Positions 24,131 through 37,066 of a stretch of 64,000 nt of DNA are shown piece by piece. Location: positions 1-64,000 of the forward strand of contig CAJNYU010004543.1 of the NCBI GenBank assembly GCA_905331475.1. The letters are read 5' to 3'. The DNA is from Rotaria socialis. Taxonomy: Eukaryota > Rotifera > Eurotatoria > Philodinida > Philodinidae. Below the pieces are notes generated by a model. It had not been told where the DNA came from. It searched no databases and was given only the letters and a program-made list of their open reading frames with translations. Made by a program: the position numbers and the translations under genes. Each line of letters begins with the position of its first letter. Within the stretch, counting starts at the first letter, position 1.

Positions 24131-26784
24131 TATTGATGATGATGATGATGAATCAAATTTTATTTTGTAATAACTAAAAATGTACAAATATAGAACAAAG
24201 GAATTATTCTATGAAGTTGTAATTGAAATCAGTCGAATTTTATTTTTTTCATTAATTAGATGAATTCAAGTAGGTTGGGATAGACAGTTATTGGTAAGTT
24301 TTATTTTAATTAATAAATATCCTCGAACTAAATGATACAACGAACGGACCAGACAGTGTATTAGAAAATAGAACAATATGAGATAAGACGCCGATGGAGT
24401 AGTAACTGCTCTCAATATTGTTCTTTTCGCTTCAACATTTACATTAGCGATTACTATTTTTTCGTTGTCAAAAACATGAAAGACAGTGAGATTTTTATAA
24501 TTTACAGTAGTTTTAGAGGATTCTCATTGACGCTATCAGCGTAATGGTCATTAGTAAGATTTCTTTAAATTGATGTTTTCTAATTTTAACAATCGTTTGC
24601 ACTGTACACTTATTTAAATGAAAAACTTTCTGTAAATATTAAACATCAATCAGAAATTCTATCGTATACGATCGATTATAATGAACTAAATATTGACCTG
24701 AAATAGTTTAATGATACTAATGATTCAGAGTTATACGTCGACTGTAAAAATAGGTGACTGATCTAATTTGATACAATACTTGTTTTCTATGCGAAAGAGA
24801 ACTATTACAAGTTAATATTCTTGCAGTATGAATAAAAACATAGCTATAACTTTGCTCGTTCAAGAGGGAAATCAAATAGTGTATCTCATAGACTGTTAAT
24901 CATTCAAAATACGTTCCTAATATTTTATTTTACGCTATTTATCTATTCTCCAACTTCCTTGAAAGTAACTTCTGTCAAAAAAGAGACAAAGTGATAAGAA
25001 GAAAAAAAAGTTGCTCCGTTGATGATAGAAATTTGTAGCAGGGTTCCTTATATCTACAGATACATATTTCTCTAAATATACACATATCTGTTTCTTTAAT
25101 TACTATTTACGTTCAGTTCTATTAAAAATTGATGTGAAGGTCTTTTGGCTTTTATATCCAATCTTAAAATATGATACGCCGTTCTATTTATAACGTTGCC
25201 AAGTAAACTTTATTGTTAATTCCATCATAGGTAATTCTCTGAACTCTAACTTAGAAAAATATCAATTCACTTTTGCGCCGATAACATTGAATTAATATGT
25301 TCGTGCCAAGACAAAAAACTCAACACTTGCTGGTTTTTGTGTACTCAAAAAGTGAGTACACTAGATTCGGCCAGTGTCCGTCCGTTAACAGGATAACTTT
25401 TGAAAGCCTCATCCAATTGTCATGAAATTTTCTACACATAATGATCTAATTAATATCTCAGTCGAGTTTGAAGATGAGAAGGACCCGTCAAGAAATGACT
25501 GAGTTATCGACAAAATTGTCATTATTGATCAGACCATCCCTGAGGAAGGCGGGCGGGGGGAGGGTACAGCGATTTTTTCAAACAAAATTTTTTTTCTCAG
25601 AATTATTCACAACATATATAAATCGAATCAGTTTTTGCAGTACAGATAGCAATCGGATGCAAATCCGATGTGTCCGCATTTATTCTTCAATAGCGTCAAA
25701 TTAACTCTTCGTATTTTATGTTAATTACTTGATACTAAAAATATGTCGAACGAGTAATGTTATCATAGGCTTTGAACTACGGAAATTTTAGATTTTAGAT
25801 AAAATATCACTAGGAATTCTCTAACCTGTAATGTAATGTAATACCAGGATTCTGACGTATTCTTGAATGTGTCAAAGAACTAAAAATGATACTATATAGA
25901 GTAAAGACTGCATAGTTGTGTTTAATAATTTACATAAAAATGATGAAAGCAGAACATCTTTCGATACTACAAAAAACTGCGTTAACTCTGAAATACAACA
26001 TTTGTCTTCGTAACATACAAACGAGCATTCACACAAGTCTACTTTCAGAAGTTTGAAGATTTCGAAGATGAATCTGTCGATGAATATTTTTACTATTATA
26101 TTTCTGTTAAATGAGTTTCAGAAAAAGAAAAAAAAAACAGTTTGAAAAAGTATTCTTGACATTCATCATAACAGTAAGTATGTACCAAAAGCGAAGAGTC
26201 ATAAGTATGAATGATTTCAGAGTTTTCGAAGTCTCAATTTTTAAAAGGTGAAGGCGAACAGTTGTGATCACTGAGAGAATCTCTCTCTAGAACAATTGAC
26301 TTCAGATAGTTCTACACATTTATGAATAAAATAATACGAATGAAAACGCAAACAGGTGCAAACACTCATACATAAGAGTATGCGTTGAAGTTCGACTAGG
26401 TCACTATCTTTTCACCAACATAATAGCGGCTGGCGCAGGAAACAAGTCTGTTTGTTCAAAGAATTGTCACCAAAATGAATATCTCTCTTTTAATGTTCAT
26501 ATATAAATGCACAAAAAAACAATTAATTTCTTATAATCTGCTTCAAAACAAATCCGAACATGTTCGTAATTAACAGGCACTTGATTTAATCCCGACAACT
26601 AGACAAAATTGTTTACGATTATTTTTTAAATATATTTCATTTATTTTTCTTTTCTTTTCTATATATATATATATATTTATCAACTACAGACACACAAAAT
26701 ATACAGTATCTGACATTAATAGATGAGTGCACGGTATTTTTATACAAATGTTATAATATGTTGTGAATCTTTTTCAAGACGATT
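24131..26784. other. Intergenic stretch with a possible repeat fragment
   Basis: About 2.65 kb without a supportable gene. A segment around 25290-25570 differs from its surroundings: a small inverted repeat (GTGTACTC ... GAGTACAC), a GTCCGTCCGTTAACAGG string and a GC-rich patch ending in GGCGGGCGGGGGGAGGG. It looks like a degraded dispersed repeat. The 78-codon frame there has no known domain. Confidence 0.5.
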
Positions 26785-27363
26785 TCATTTGTTACCATGG
26801 CCGCGTGGTAACATTTTTAATTCACCAATAAGATATGTTTTCGTTCGCGACGTATCTGACGATGACTAAAATTAGAAGAAGAAAAAAATGAATCAATTAG
26901 TTCTAAATTTTGTCTCGAGTAATGTCTAAATAACTTACAGCATTCATTAAGTCGTTTGTTTTATCAAGTAATTCTTGACAAGATGAAACTAAAGAACCAT
27001 CAGCTTGCTGTTGTTGATGTTGATTAATTCGTGTTATCTGTTGATCAAGCAATCGAGCTAATTTTCCTTGTGCTTCATGTGTTTGCATATATTTATCGAA
27101 TTCTTTATGAACAAAAGTTAGTTTTTCTTGAATTTTATTTTCGCATTGTTTATATTGTTGCTGAAAATCAGCTTCGAATTGTTCAAGGTTTTGATCCTAT
27201 GAAAATGAAAGGATTATTTTAGTTTGTTTCCTTTTTTCGGGTTCATTCGTTATAGGATTATTACAACTATAGATTGGATTGATATTGGATCAAGCTTTGC
27301 ATTTTTGACATTGTCATCTCTATTTTCTTTATTATTTTGTTGTCGACGTTTTTTAGGACCCAT
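26785..27363 (-). CDS. Small basic/coiled-coil protein, unknown family
   Basis: Three exons (27268-27363, 26939-27196, 26785-26865) join to 144 aa with all phases at zero. The N-terminus MGPKKRRQQNNKENR is a nuclear-localisation-like basic cluster. Residues ~35-120 form a long Gln/Glu/Lys-rich helix (DQNLEQFEADFQQQYKQ, KIQEKLTFVHKEFDKYM) expected to be coiled coil. The C-terminus is short and basic (LKMLPRGHGNK). The shape recalls small kinetochore or synaptonemal-complex proteins, but I see no specific signature and do not assign a function. Confidence 0.6.
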
Positions 27364-28108
27364 CTAGAAAATAAGAATTTGTGCTAGACTTAAAGCGGAG
27401 AAAGAGCTTAGCGTTTTCTTCAGTAAAAAAAACGTGTTAATGATGGAGTATTCTTTTCGATGGGATTAGTTCAGTTTAAGAAGATTAGACTAAGAAAAAG
27501 TTTCTTTCGAGTAACATAAGTGTCATAATAACAATTAGGAACAAATTAAAATCGGATCCGTCTTCTTAACAACTTTCAATCGATCCCAATAATATTCATG
27601 CGTATCTTTCCTACAAATTCATCTGGATTCGCGAGCATATCTAATCAGAATTGATCATTTCATCTTTTATTAACAATCGAAAATGAAATATCAGAATATG
27701 AGTTGTTACAAGCTATAGTCTTTATGATTGTCTCTAAAAAAGAAAGAAGAAATTCTTTTATTAGTATAGTCAATTTTATTAAATGAGTAGAATATTACCT
27801 GTAGTTTAAATTAACATTTATTCTGATTATTTGTTCAGTACAAATCTAGAAAAATGTTAATAAGCTATGAACTTGCAGTTCTATATACGTCTGAATTCCC
27901 TTTCATTACAGAAAAAAACAAGATTTAAAAAGTAAGACATATTGATTATTGATATAACGAATAATGAATTTTTGTATTTATCAGTTGTTAGACTAACAAG
28001 AACAAAATAAAACGATAAGATACTTTTTCTTTTCATCTTCAAGATTTTAAAAACAACAATAAAATCAGTAACAACATAAAAATTCTATCTAAAACATCAT
28101 GTTCTTGT
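27364..28108. other. Intergenic stretch, nothing recognised
   Basis: About 745 bp between SRP14 and the coiled-coil gene, AT-rich, with no coding frame or repeat that stands out. It should include the SRP14 3' end and the promoter of the coiled-coil gene. Confidence 0.55.
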
Positions 28109-28594
28109 TTATTTTTTCTTAGCTGGTGTTGTTGGAGTTTTCTTTTGCTGATTTGTAGCAGATGATGTTGATGCTGCGTTTGTTGCCACTCTCGGTGATG
28201 ATGGAACGTTACTATTGGCATTGGCCGATGCTTGGCCTGTTGCTTTACTTTCTTTTGCTTTCTTTTTCAATGTATCCATGTTTGCTTTTAACAGATTTGA
28301 ATATGCTAATTGAAAACGATTTATATCTTTTGATGAAACAATTGTCGATAACTTTTTTGAGCCAAATGTGGCACGTACGAGACATTTATATTCCACTGAG
28401 TCATGAGCTGTTGTAGATGAATTTGTTGGAGTTTGTTTTTTCTCTAGGCGTTGTTTTTTAGTTAATTTTGGTTTGGGCTTCGTTTGTCCATCGTATCGTT
28501 TCATTACTAATGATAATGAGCCTGAATTTTTGACACGTTGCTGTTGAAATAATTTTGTTAACTCCAACAAAAAATTGTCGCTTTCTAATAGCAT
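28109..28594 (-). CDS. SRP14: Signal recognition particle 14 kDa protein
   Basis: A single-exon 161 aa protein. It begins MLLESDNFLLELTKLFQQ and contains the SRP14 signatures MKRYDGQTKPKPK, YKCLVRATFGSKKLSTIVS and KDINRFQLAYSNLLKANMD. SRP14 pairs with SRP9 on the Alu domain of SRP RNA and pauses elongation while the ribosome docks at the ER. The C-terminal tail is Ala/Ser/Thr/Asn/Lys-rich, as in many animal SRP14 proteins whose tails vary in length. The loop between the two core halves carries an inserted KKQRLEKKQTPTNSSTT. It lies about 300 bp downstream of RhoGDI on the same strand. Confidence 0.93.
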   Translation of the reverse strand: MLLESDNFLLELTKLFQQQRVKNSGSLSLVMKRYDGQTKPKPKLTKKQRLEKKQTPTNSSTTAHDSVEYKCLVRATFGSKKLSTIVSSKDINRFQLAYSNLLKANMDTLKKKAKESKATGQASANANSNVPSSPRVATNAASTSSATNQQKKTPTTPAKKK

Positions 28595-28892
28595 TATTTT
28601 TTTAAATTTTATCTTAAAGAAAGAAAACAGTCAATAGAACTGAGCGAAAAGCTATATCTTAATGTTTATCAGTTCTTGTTCCACCAGGGTTTTGTTTTGT
28701 CATGCACGAATAATTCACAAAGAAGAGGAACAAAAATAAGCAAACTAAATCGCATGTAAAAAGCTCAATATAGATAGTCATTCTATAGCACAGCATCACA
28801 CGTGTTAGTTGACGAATTAACGTTACAAAAAGAAACATTTTTTCAATAGGTTATAAGTTCATATAAGAATAAAATCTAAGTATACATGCATT

Positions 28893-29599
28893 CTATTGCC
28901 AATCTTTTGCAATAACAAGATTCCATTCCCATTCAGCGTATACATTTTTGTCGTCATCCGTTAATTTTGATTTAACTAGAAATGTACCGCGTGATAGAAG
29001 GCCCGTCGGTGCTTGTTCAACATCGCTAACATAGCTTTGTATTTCTGTACTTGGTGCACGTGAACCTGAGAAAAATAGTTAATTATTTATTTTGAAAAAG
29101 AATCATTTTTCTATTTACCAATCATGTATTTTGATTTATCAACTGTTATTGTTCGTGCTTTCAATACTTTATTGATTAATTTTAATCCAGTAACTATATC
29201 TCGTTGTACATAATATTCTAATTGCGTTCGATAGTGTTCACCTTCTTTAACTGTTATTGTACGTTTTACATGTGTATCACGTAGATGTTCTATCGAGCCT
29301 TTCAAGTCCAATGATACATCTGGCTTATGATTTTCAAATAACAGTGTTATGCGTAATGGTAGTACAATGCGTGAATCTTCGGGTTCGATTATTATATTTT
29401 GTATTTGTTTACCATCACTTGTATTTCCTAATAGAAGTTTTTTATAACGTGCTAATGATTCATCATCTTCATCTTTTGCCACAATGGAACCAATATCGAT
29501 CTTTTGTGGTGCCTTATAACCAAGTCCTGAAGTATTTTCATCATCCGAATCTGGTTCTGAATGATGTTTATGTTTATCGTGATGATCACCTGATGCCAT
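28893..29599 (-). CDS. ARHGDI: Rho GDP-dissociation inhibitor
   Basis: Two exons (29119-29599, 28893-29065) join to 217 aa. An acidic, His-rich N-terminal arm (HHDKHKHHSEPDSDDENTSG) precedes the conserved regulatory helix region (LARYKKLLLGN). The immunoglobulin-like domain follows: SRIVLPLRITLLFENHKPDV, IVTGLKLINKVLKARTITVD and MIGSRAPSTE. The end, YAEWEWNLVIAKDW, is the RhoGDI C-terminus with its prenyl-pocket strands. RhoGDI extracts prenylated Rho, Rac and Cdc42 from membranes and holds them in the cytosol. Length and domain order are normal for the family. Confidence 0.93.
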
Positions 29600-30274
29600 T
29601 GTGAATGTGAAAAAATGGTAATCTACAATAGGAATAAAATAGATTAATTGAGTTAGAAAATTTCTAAATCATAAGTTTATAGTCAGATTTTTAAAGTACA
29701 GTTCGGTTCTAAAATCAAATGATTCGATGTAGTTTTGTTTTGTTTATTTCGTTCGTTGATTTCAATCTATTAACTTGTGCACAACAAGGTTTTAATCGTT
29801 TTTGTATTTTTAAAAAATTAGAAAAAACGTCATACTAAAATCAGGCCTTGACCTTCTATGTGATTTATCGTCTAGAAGAAAACAAAAAAAGGAAAATATT
29901 AAAACAAAAAATGAAATGAAAAACTTAATCAAAATTCGTAATGCTTTTTCTGCCTGTTTTGTCTTTTATTTTTGTTGCAAGTAAAAAACACAAAAAAAAC
30001 GATGCGGTAGAAGAAAAGCAAAGTCAAATCACTGTTGTATGAGCCACTACATCATCATGAATAGCTTACCAGTTAAAACTTAGTTTGTGTTCATACGCGA
30101 AGAACCAGAACAAGCGAAATAAAGGCTCGATGATAATGATGAGGATCACTGGTGTTCACCGGAGTAGAAGAAAAAAAATGAATACTTGTTTATACAAAAA
30201 TCGTGTAAGAAATAGGAAACTGAATATACATGAATACGAAGAAAAGAAGAAGGAATGGCATGTTATTTGTTTCT
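29600..30274. other. Intergenic stretch between RhoGDI and the TBK1-like gene
   Basis: About 675 bp, rich in A and T, with no reliable gene. It carries the 3' end of the kinase gene and the 5' region of RhoGDI. The plus-strand frame at 30085-30354 is compositionally biased and overlaps the kinase coding sequence. Confidence 0.55.
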
Positions 30275-33200
30275 TTATTTTCTCTGCATATTTCTACGAA
30301 GTTGTTCAAGTACATTATCTAATTTACCAAGACTTTCTTCAGCATGTTGAATAGTCTTCTTTGTTGTACCATGAATTTTTTGCATGAATTTTTTACCCGT
30401 ACTTTCGGGAGCTTGTTGTTCAGAGTTGCCTACAGCTTGTGGGCTATTTTCTAAAGGTTCTGCTTGATGAACTTGTTGTTGACGAATAGGTACCGATAAT
30501 GGATTTTGAATTTGATCATTTGTCGGTGGAAACGATGGCGTGCCATTTAAACCGCGAATATTTTGGTAAACAACTGCGCGAAGATTATCAATCATATCAA
30601 CATAGCTCATCATACTTTCACATTGTTTATCATATGTTTGTTTAATACGTTCAAATTCATTGATGATATCTGAACGTTTTCTTATCCATTCATTGTAATC
30701 TTGAGAAATTTGAAGAAGATTCGGAAAACATTGACCAGTAGCAAAAGCGATATAGTCATCATGAAGTTGTTCGAATTTCCTTCGACGAAGAAAATGTGAG
30801 CTAACTTGTAAACGATTATATGAATTTAATAAACGATCCTAAAACAGAAGAGAACACGAGAAAATGAAGAAATGTTCCATTCATAGATATCGAATAAAGT
30901 TTTACGAAAATGTAACTGAACGAACTGCACTAAAATTATAAATCCTGCATTATGACGTTTACGAGATGTATATGCAAAGCACAACTATTGAAAACGACAG
31001 TCAATAGTAGTGCTAGAACATTCCAATGCAATTTCTTTTCCTATTTGAAGTCATTAGTTTTACGTAGAGAAAAAGAAAGTACGAAATCAATATTTCGAAT
31101 TAATACTCATTTATATAAAAAGAAAGATATGAGGGGCACTATTAAAGTACTTCAGTCGGACTCAATTATTGTTTACTACATCGTAATCAAAACGGTAGCG
31201 AATTTTATTTTGTCTGCGTTTTGATTGGTCAAATATAGTCTTTGGAAAAGAACGTTCTGGTTTACCTGACAAAAGCTTTCATAAAGATCTCTTAGATCTC
31301 TAAGAAGTTTGTCCGTACAGTGAATTTGTGATGAATATTGCTTAGTATTATCGGATGACCAAAGTGTATTAACAATCAGTTTTTGTTCGTCACCGATATC
31401 TAGATTGCTACCAGATTGTTCTTGAATCATTGCTAAAATCTTTTGTTCACACATCTTTAATTCGTCATAGGGTTGACGATATGATCGTAGATGAATACGA
31501 AGACTTTGTTGGACCAATTGCATGGAGGATGTCGATGCTGGACGACGAATCGCCCCTTTTAAATAGAAAAAAAATTAATTTTCCTAGAAAGATTTTTGAT
31601 TATCCATTGATTTTACCTGGTGATGAAAGATTATCTTGTGATGTTGGATTTGTTAAGATATGTGAAAAACCAATATTAGGAATGTCTCCACTTGCTGATT
31701 GAGTTCTTCCCTGAGATCCATCACCACTATTTAAACTCATCGATGAGCCACTTACTGGTGTTGATTGTCCGCCTGTACTACTGTCGATTTGATCCAGAGT
31801 ATTTTTTAATTCTTCAATCGTACGGAATATAATGAGTTTTGCGCGAATTGCGCAAAGAAATTCTAATAGTTTCGATTTTAAATGAAGTTGCATCATCGTT
31901 GTTGACGATTGTGCTGTTTGTACAATATGTTGATATTGAAATAATTGTTCTTTAACATAAAAAAACGATCCAACAATATCTTTAGCCCATTCACATGCAG
32001 CGGCAACATCATTCTTTTGTCGAATCGCTTTCACTTCAGGAACGTGAAGTGTTGGTTTAGATGAATCGCCATCTTTCAATGGAGAAAATGTATAAAAAAC
32101 AAGTGGATTTTCGCGTGATGTCGGAATTGGTAGTTGACTACAGAATCGTTCTATCGACATTGGTTCAGTTTTCGAAATTGGATACGGTACGCTAAGATAA
32201 ATAAAAGAAAAAATTAGTATACGCTATGGATTGAAAATCAGGCAAAACAAATGTCACTATCTTGGCAAACGTCTCATCGAAAGTACTCTTACATTGTACA
32301 GAACATGTTAGTTACAGTGAGACTATGATAAAACTAGTTTAGTTCTAGTGGAATACTAGTTTTTCAGCTAAGTATTTGCAATGAACCCATCATTATTTTT
32401 TAATAATATTGTATAATTCTTTAAAGGCTCGTATCAAGATATATTATCTTATCAGTAAGAAGATAGAATGCAACACAACGTCTCACATGAATGTTATTAA
32501 TGATTACGGTCTAGAAACTAATTGGTTCTCTGCTGCATAATCTTTAACAGTTACATCGCATGCAGTATAATCGAATTTCGCAATATTCTGATCAGCCCTA
32601 TTGTTTAAAATCGAAAAGCGTTGCTCAGAAGAAAATTTTTCGATAGTGTTAAAAATTTCAAAGTAAAATTTATTCATATACTTTTGAAATAAGCAGTTAT
32701 AATTTGTCGAATTTTCATCGTCGTTCTGCTCAAGTAATTCATCATATAATTTCAATATCGATTGTGTTGGCTCCAAATAAGCACATGTTAATTTAAAACG
32801 TTTTAAATTTAAATAATAAATTTTTACTAAATTAAGGACATGATCAGTTTCCTTAAAAAATTCTTCAAATTTCATTAATCTATCGATTTTTGATTCCAAT
32901 AATCGTGGTAATATAAATTCTAATCGACGTCTCAGGCCTGGTGATAAACGGCATGTATCGGGTAATTTTTTTGACCATTCAATTTGTCCTCCAGGTAATT
33001 TTTCAACACCTTTTCAAAAACAAAATCAGATTTATTCTAATGATACTAAAAAAGAAACTGCCTACCAGAAATTACACCTGATGGTTTTGAATCTAGGATG
33101 CGTCTCATGACAGTTCGATCTTTACGTGTACCAGCAAATGGTTGAAATGGGAGTGCACCTAAAAGAGTACATACAAATATGAAACAGGACATAGATACTG

Positions 33201-34442
33201 TTGATACTAATCGCTTGGGATGAATTCATGTTATCTACTTGTCTACATCTTGTTTTTGATTAATTCTCAAAAATAGATCATACATTATAAAGTACGTCAT
33301 TGCTTTATGATCTGTCATTCTCTACTAACGACGCTTTTATAACAGATCAAAATTCTTGTCAATAGGAGGAAGAAACCCTATGACGAACCTGTTGCACATT
33401 GATAAAGAGTAACGCCTAATGACCATAAATCAACTTCGAATGGAAAATTAACACGTGTTTGTAATGTTGTTGGTAAAATATTTGAATTTGTGTCAGGTAT
33501 AGCAGCACTACAAAGAATTTCACAGGAAAATGATTGTTAAATTTATTTTTATTTTTCTCACTGATATAAAACTGGATGAATATATTCTTCTGTTCCAACA
33601 ATGGAGGTAAATGCATTTTCACCTTCATTGATAAGTCGAGCAACACCCAAATCAGCTAACTTGTACGTACGTTCACCATTAATATTAATGGAAAGCATTA
33701 TATTATCGGGTTTAATATCACGATGAATCTAAATAAAGAAACAAAAAGATTTTTCTTTATTCATTAAAAATTAACAGATGTACCAATTTTCCTAGACTAC
33801 ACTAAATTTTATCGCTTTAAGCAAAAATCAATTCTAATTGCTTCCTAATACATATTTCATAATTTCAATCAGGCTAATCTAGAACTACCAATAGAAAAGA
33901 CGGTCATTGTAGACTAAAGATCTACTTCTCATTTGATCCAGAAAACAAACTTGCTGCCAGCTTAATTTTCTTTTCGTATTTCTTACTGTATTTTTATCAC
34001 GTAAATATCTTAATGCATTGGTAAGATGTTTGAAAACTAACATAAATTCATCATCCACAAGACCATAACGATTTTCGAATAATTCCAAAACATTACTTAG
34101 ACTTCCGCCATTACAATATTCAATGAATAGTGCTTCACGTGTACCCGGTGCAACTACTGCATCGGAGTATGTAACTGGTTCGACTCCAATATATCGAACA
34201 ATATTTTCATGTTTCGTATCTTTAAGTATATCCATTTCACGATCTAATATTCGACGAAAATCTCTGTCACGATTATTTGGATTAGCACCGTATTGTGAAC
34301 GAAGACCAGATGCAACTGGATAAACTTTAGCAGCAACTAGTTCTCCTGTTGCTTTGTCATATGCTTTGTATACTTGAGATGTAGCACCACGCCCGAGTAC
34401 ATCCTTTTCTGCCCAAAGATAATTTGCTGTTTCTTCACACAT
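30275..34442 (-). CDS. TBK1: TBK1/IKK-epsilon family kinase
   Basis: Eight exons (33987-34442, 33562-33728, 33389-33507, 33066-33158, 32508-33009, 31617-32191, 31266-31555, 30275-30838) join in frame to 921 aa, about 190 longer than human TBK1. The kinase domain shows LGRGATSQVYKA, the lysine in LVAAKVYP, HRDIKPDNIM, ADLGVARL (DLG instead of DFG, as in IKK-alpha and beta), and an activation loop FTSIVGTEEYIHP. The serine in that loop aligns with Ser172 of TBK1. A ubiquitin-like region (~32650-32820) and a long helical scaffold/dimerisation region follow, the latter interrupted by Ser/Gly-rich and Gln-rich loops. TBK1 kinases act in innate nucleic-acid sensing and phosphorylate autophagy receptors such as p62, whose homologue is at 14991-16387. 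The extra length is mainly low-complexity C-terminal sequence. Confidence 0.88.
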
Positions 34443-35100
34443 TACCGCGCGTTTAAAAAAATACTATAGGCATAAATATCTAAAACACAGAGGAGCGTAT
34501 ATATTGAAACAAAAAAAAATCGGTGTGAAAACGTATCATGGGATTTTTCAATGATACAGTAAAATAAATATGACGTCAACTGATACTAGACAAAAAAAAT
34601 TGTTTATCTACCTATGACGCAGCGCATGTTGTTTTTAACAAACAAAATAATGTCATATATTAGGTGAATTAAAAAATGTTGGCAAGAGTAAAAGCCAAAC
34701 AAAAATTGATTACCACATACATTTTATAGATGACAAGGCTTGGAAAAAGATACAGGAGAAGGGGGTCGCTGTTGTCTTTCTTCTTCCTTTCTCTATTGAA
34801 AGGAAACAATAACAGGTAGGGTATGAACGGAGGCGGATATAGGTTATCCTATTGGCTGGATTTACAGATATAGATGTCATTGAGCTCATGTTTAGATCAA
34901 TTTCGAATGAGAAATTATTATTTATTAATCTTAATTTGAGAAAATAACGTTGCAATAATCAATATTCTAAAGTAATTTTGTTGAACGATAAGACTATATT
35001 TGTATTAGTTAAAGTGCAAAACCAATTGGCTTATTATTGAAACAAATGTCGGTGAGCAGTAGTAATGCATAGAATTTACGTTTTCTTTTAATCGATCAAA
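34443..35100. promoter_or_regulatory. Divergent intergenic region between TBK1-like (minus) and RPRD1 (plus)
   Basis: 658 bp between two start codons pointing apart, so it should contain both promoters. The sequence is AT-rich and contains a TATCCTATTGGCTGG stretch near 34846-34860 with a CCAAT-type word (ATTGG). No clear TATA box is assigned. Confidence 0.4.
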
Positions 35101-36437
35101 ATGGTGAGTGAATCTCAACTTGTAAAACGTTTTTCGGAATTATCAACGTCACAACAAAGTGTTGAAACATTATCATTATTTCTTATGCATCATCGTCGTC
35201 AATCACAAACTATTGTTCACGTTTGGGCTAAAGAATTAGTTAGCGCATCAGTAGATAGAAAAATTGGTAAGATTTCATTTTGTATTTGCTTCGCTGCTGA
35301 ATAGAATTCTTCTATTTTTCTTTTTAATTTTCTTGAAAAAAAGCATTTCTTTACGTTGCTAATGATGTTATTCAACATGATAAACGTAAAGGCGGTGAAT
35401 TTGTAAAAGATTTTCTTCCTATGCTTGCTTCAGCTGTGCAACATATTGTTAGTCAAGTTGACGATGCAACTATTCACAAAACTGTGAAGAGAATCATTCA
35501 AATATGGAATGAACGACAGATTTATCAGCCAGATGCAATCAAACTACTTAAAACAAGTTTTGAAAATGGGGTAAGATTTTCATTGTCGAGAACATGTATC
35601 GATAGGTTTAAAACAAATAGAGAACTATCAGAAAATATATTCATTCGTATTGAATTTAGCAATGAATATATTTAACTTTTCACTCGATACGTTCTTAAAA
35701 GTATCACAACAAAAAAAAACACTTTTGTTGAAAAGAAAACATTGAACTTATTTAGATCCAGAAAAAAGAATCCGATGATGAAGATGATGAGGAACAATCA
35801 AACGGTCATGGTAAACGTAAACGAACTGATCCATCGTCGACTTCTGCAAGCACTTCTAAACGACGACGAAAAACCAAACGAAAATTATCGCTACGCGAAG
35901 AAATTCGTCGTGATTTGGCAATCAATCCTATACCAGTGCCAGTTGTTGATGAAGTTATTAAAATGTTGCAAGAACTAGAAAATTCTCCATCGTCAGATGC
36001 TGATGTAAATGTTTCTTCTTCATTCTTGTACAATTAAAGCGAATTTTACTTGTTTTTAGGTACGCGAGAAAATAGCTGCATTACCAATTGAAGTCAGTGA
36101 TTCAAATCTATTGAAAAATCTTCGTGATAAACAAGAAGCAACAGACCTTTATAAACTTGTTCAAATGGCACATGGTCTACTCGAAGAATATAATTTACGT
36201 TTAGAAAGTGAATTACGTTCGCGTCGTTATGCAGCGAAAATGTTACAGGGCTATATTCAAGCACAAGATCGACAAATTGAGTATGAAGAAAAACTTCTGG
36301 AAGATTATAAAAATAAATTGTCTAAATTAAATACTATTCGCGATGAAATTGATAAGCATAAAAAGAATCTACCACAAGATGTTAACAATATGCAAGTACC
36401 ACCATTGCCTAGTGCTGGTGATCTATTTGCAAGATAA
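35101..36437 (+). CDS. RPRD1: RPRD1-like CID protein (RNA polymerase II CTD binding)
   Basis: Four exons (35101-35266, 35344-35570, 35756-36004, 36060-36437) join to 339 aa, close to human RPRD1A/B. The N-terminal CTD-interaction domain has LVKRFSELSTSQQSVETLS, IVHVWAKEL, AFLYVANDVIQHDKRK and VKRIIQIWNERQIY. A short acidic, then basic linker (KRKRTDPSSTSASTSKRRR) leads to a C-terminal coiled coil (DLYKLVQMAHGLLEEYN, then LLEDYKNKLSKL). RPRD1 proteins bind phosphorylated RNA polymerase II CTD and recruit phosphatases. The protein ends in a Pro-rich ...PSAGDLFAR. It is the only plus-strand gene between 24,200 and 53,000. Confidence 0.92.
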
Positions 36438-37066
36438 TATTCTTCATTTTGTTTTCTTTTGCTGTTTCACAAAACGCCTGTATTAACTGTATCTGTTTTG
36501 TTTTGTTTTATGTATATGCTGAACAAAAAATAAAAATAAATGAACCTTTTCAGAGTATGCACTATTGACTTCTTCCCGTATTGTTTTGAAGAACACGTGC
36601 AGTTTTATGAAAGTCATATAATGTGATCTGGAGGAGAATATGACGAACTTTGACGATACCTCTGCGCCATAAAGAGATTTTGAAAGCAGCATATGGGCAA
36701 ACGTCTACCAGATCCATTTTGGATTTGTACACAATTGGTTCTATAAAAATCATAAGTTCATATTGAGTTTTGTTTTTAACAATTGCGAGCTCATGAGAGA
36801 ATCGGATCTTTTATTCGAAGTGAAACGTGTGCATATCTGCAATCACGAATAGTAATATTACAAAATTTCATACAAAAACAGAGGCATTTAAAAATAATAA
36901 ATATATAATCGAATAACTGGTTAAATAACATTTCGCACAGACAAATATACATGAAATATAATGAAAGGAAGCAACGAGAGGAAGATGGAGAGAAAAAAAG
37001 TAGGTACAACAATTCACAAAGAATTGCACCGAAAGAAAAAGATTCCGCTTGAATTCAAATATTTGC
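36438..37066. other. Convergent 3' intergenic region
   Basis: About 630 bp between the stop codons of RPRD1 (plus) and EXOC6 (minus). An AATAAA-like word lies just downstream of RPRD1 (AAATAAAAATAAATG near 36530). Minus-strand frames here are hydrophobic and unsupported. Confidence 0.5.

Noticed and set aside
30085-30354. Plus-strand 89-codon frame
   Set aside because: Lys/Arg/Met-biased and partly antisense to the C-terminal exon of the TBK1-like gene.
35806-36033. Minus-strand 75-codon frame
   Set aside because: Antisense of the RPRD1 linker exon.
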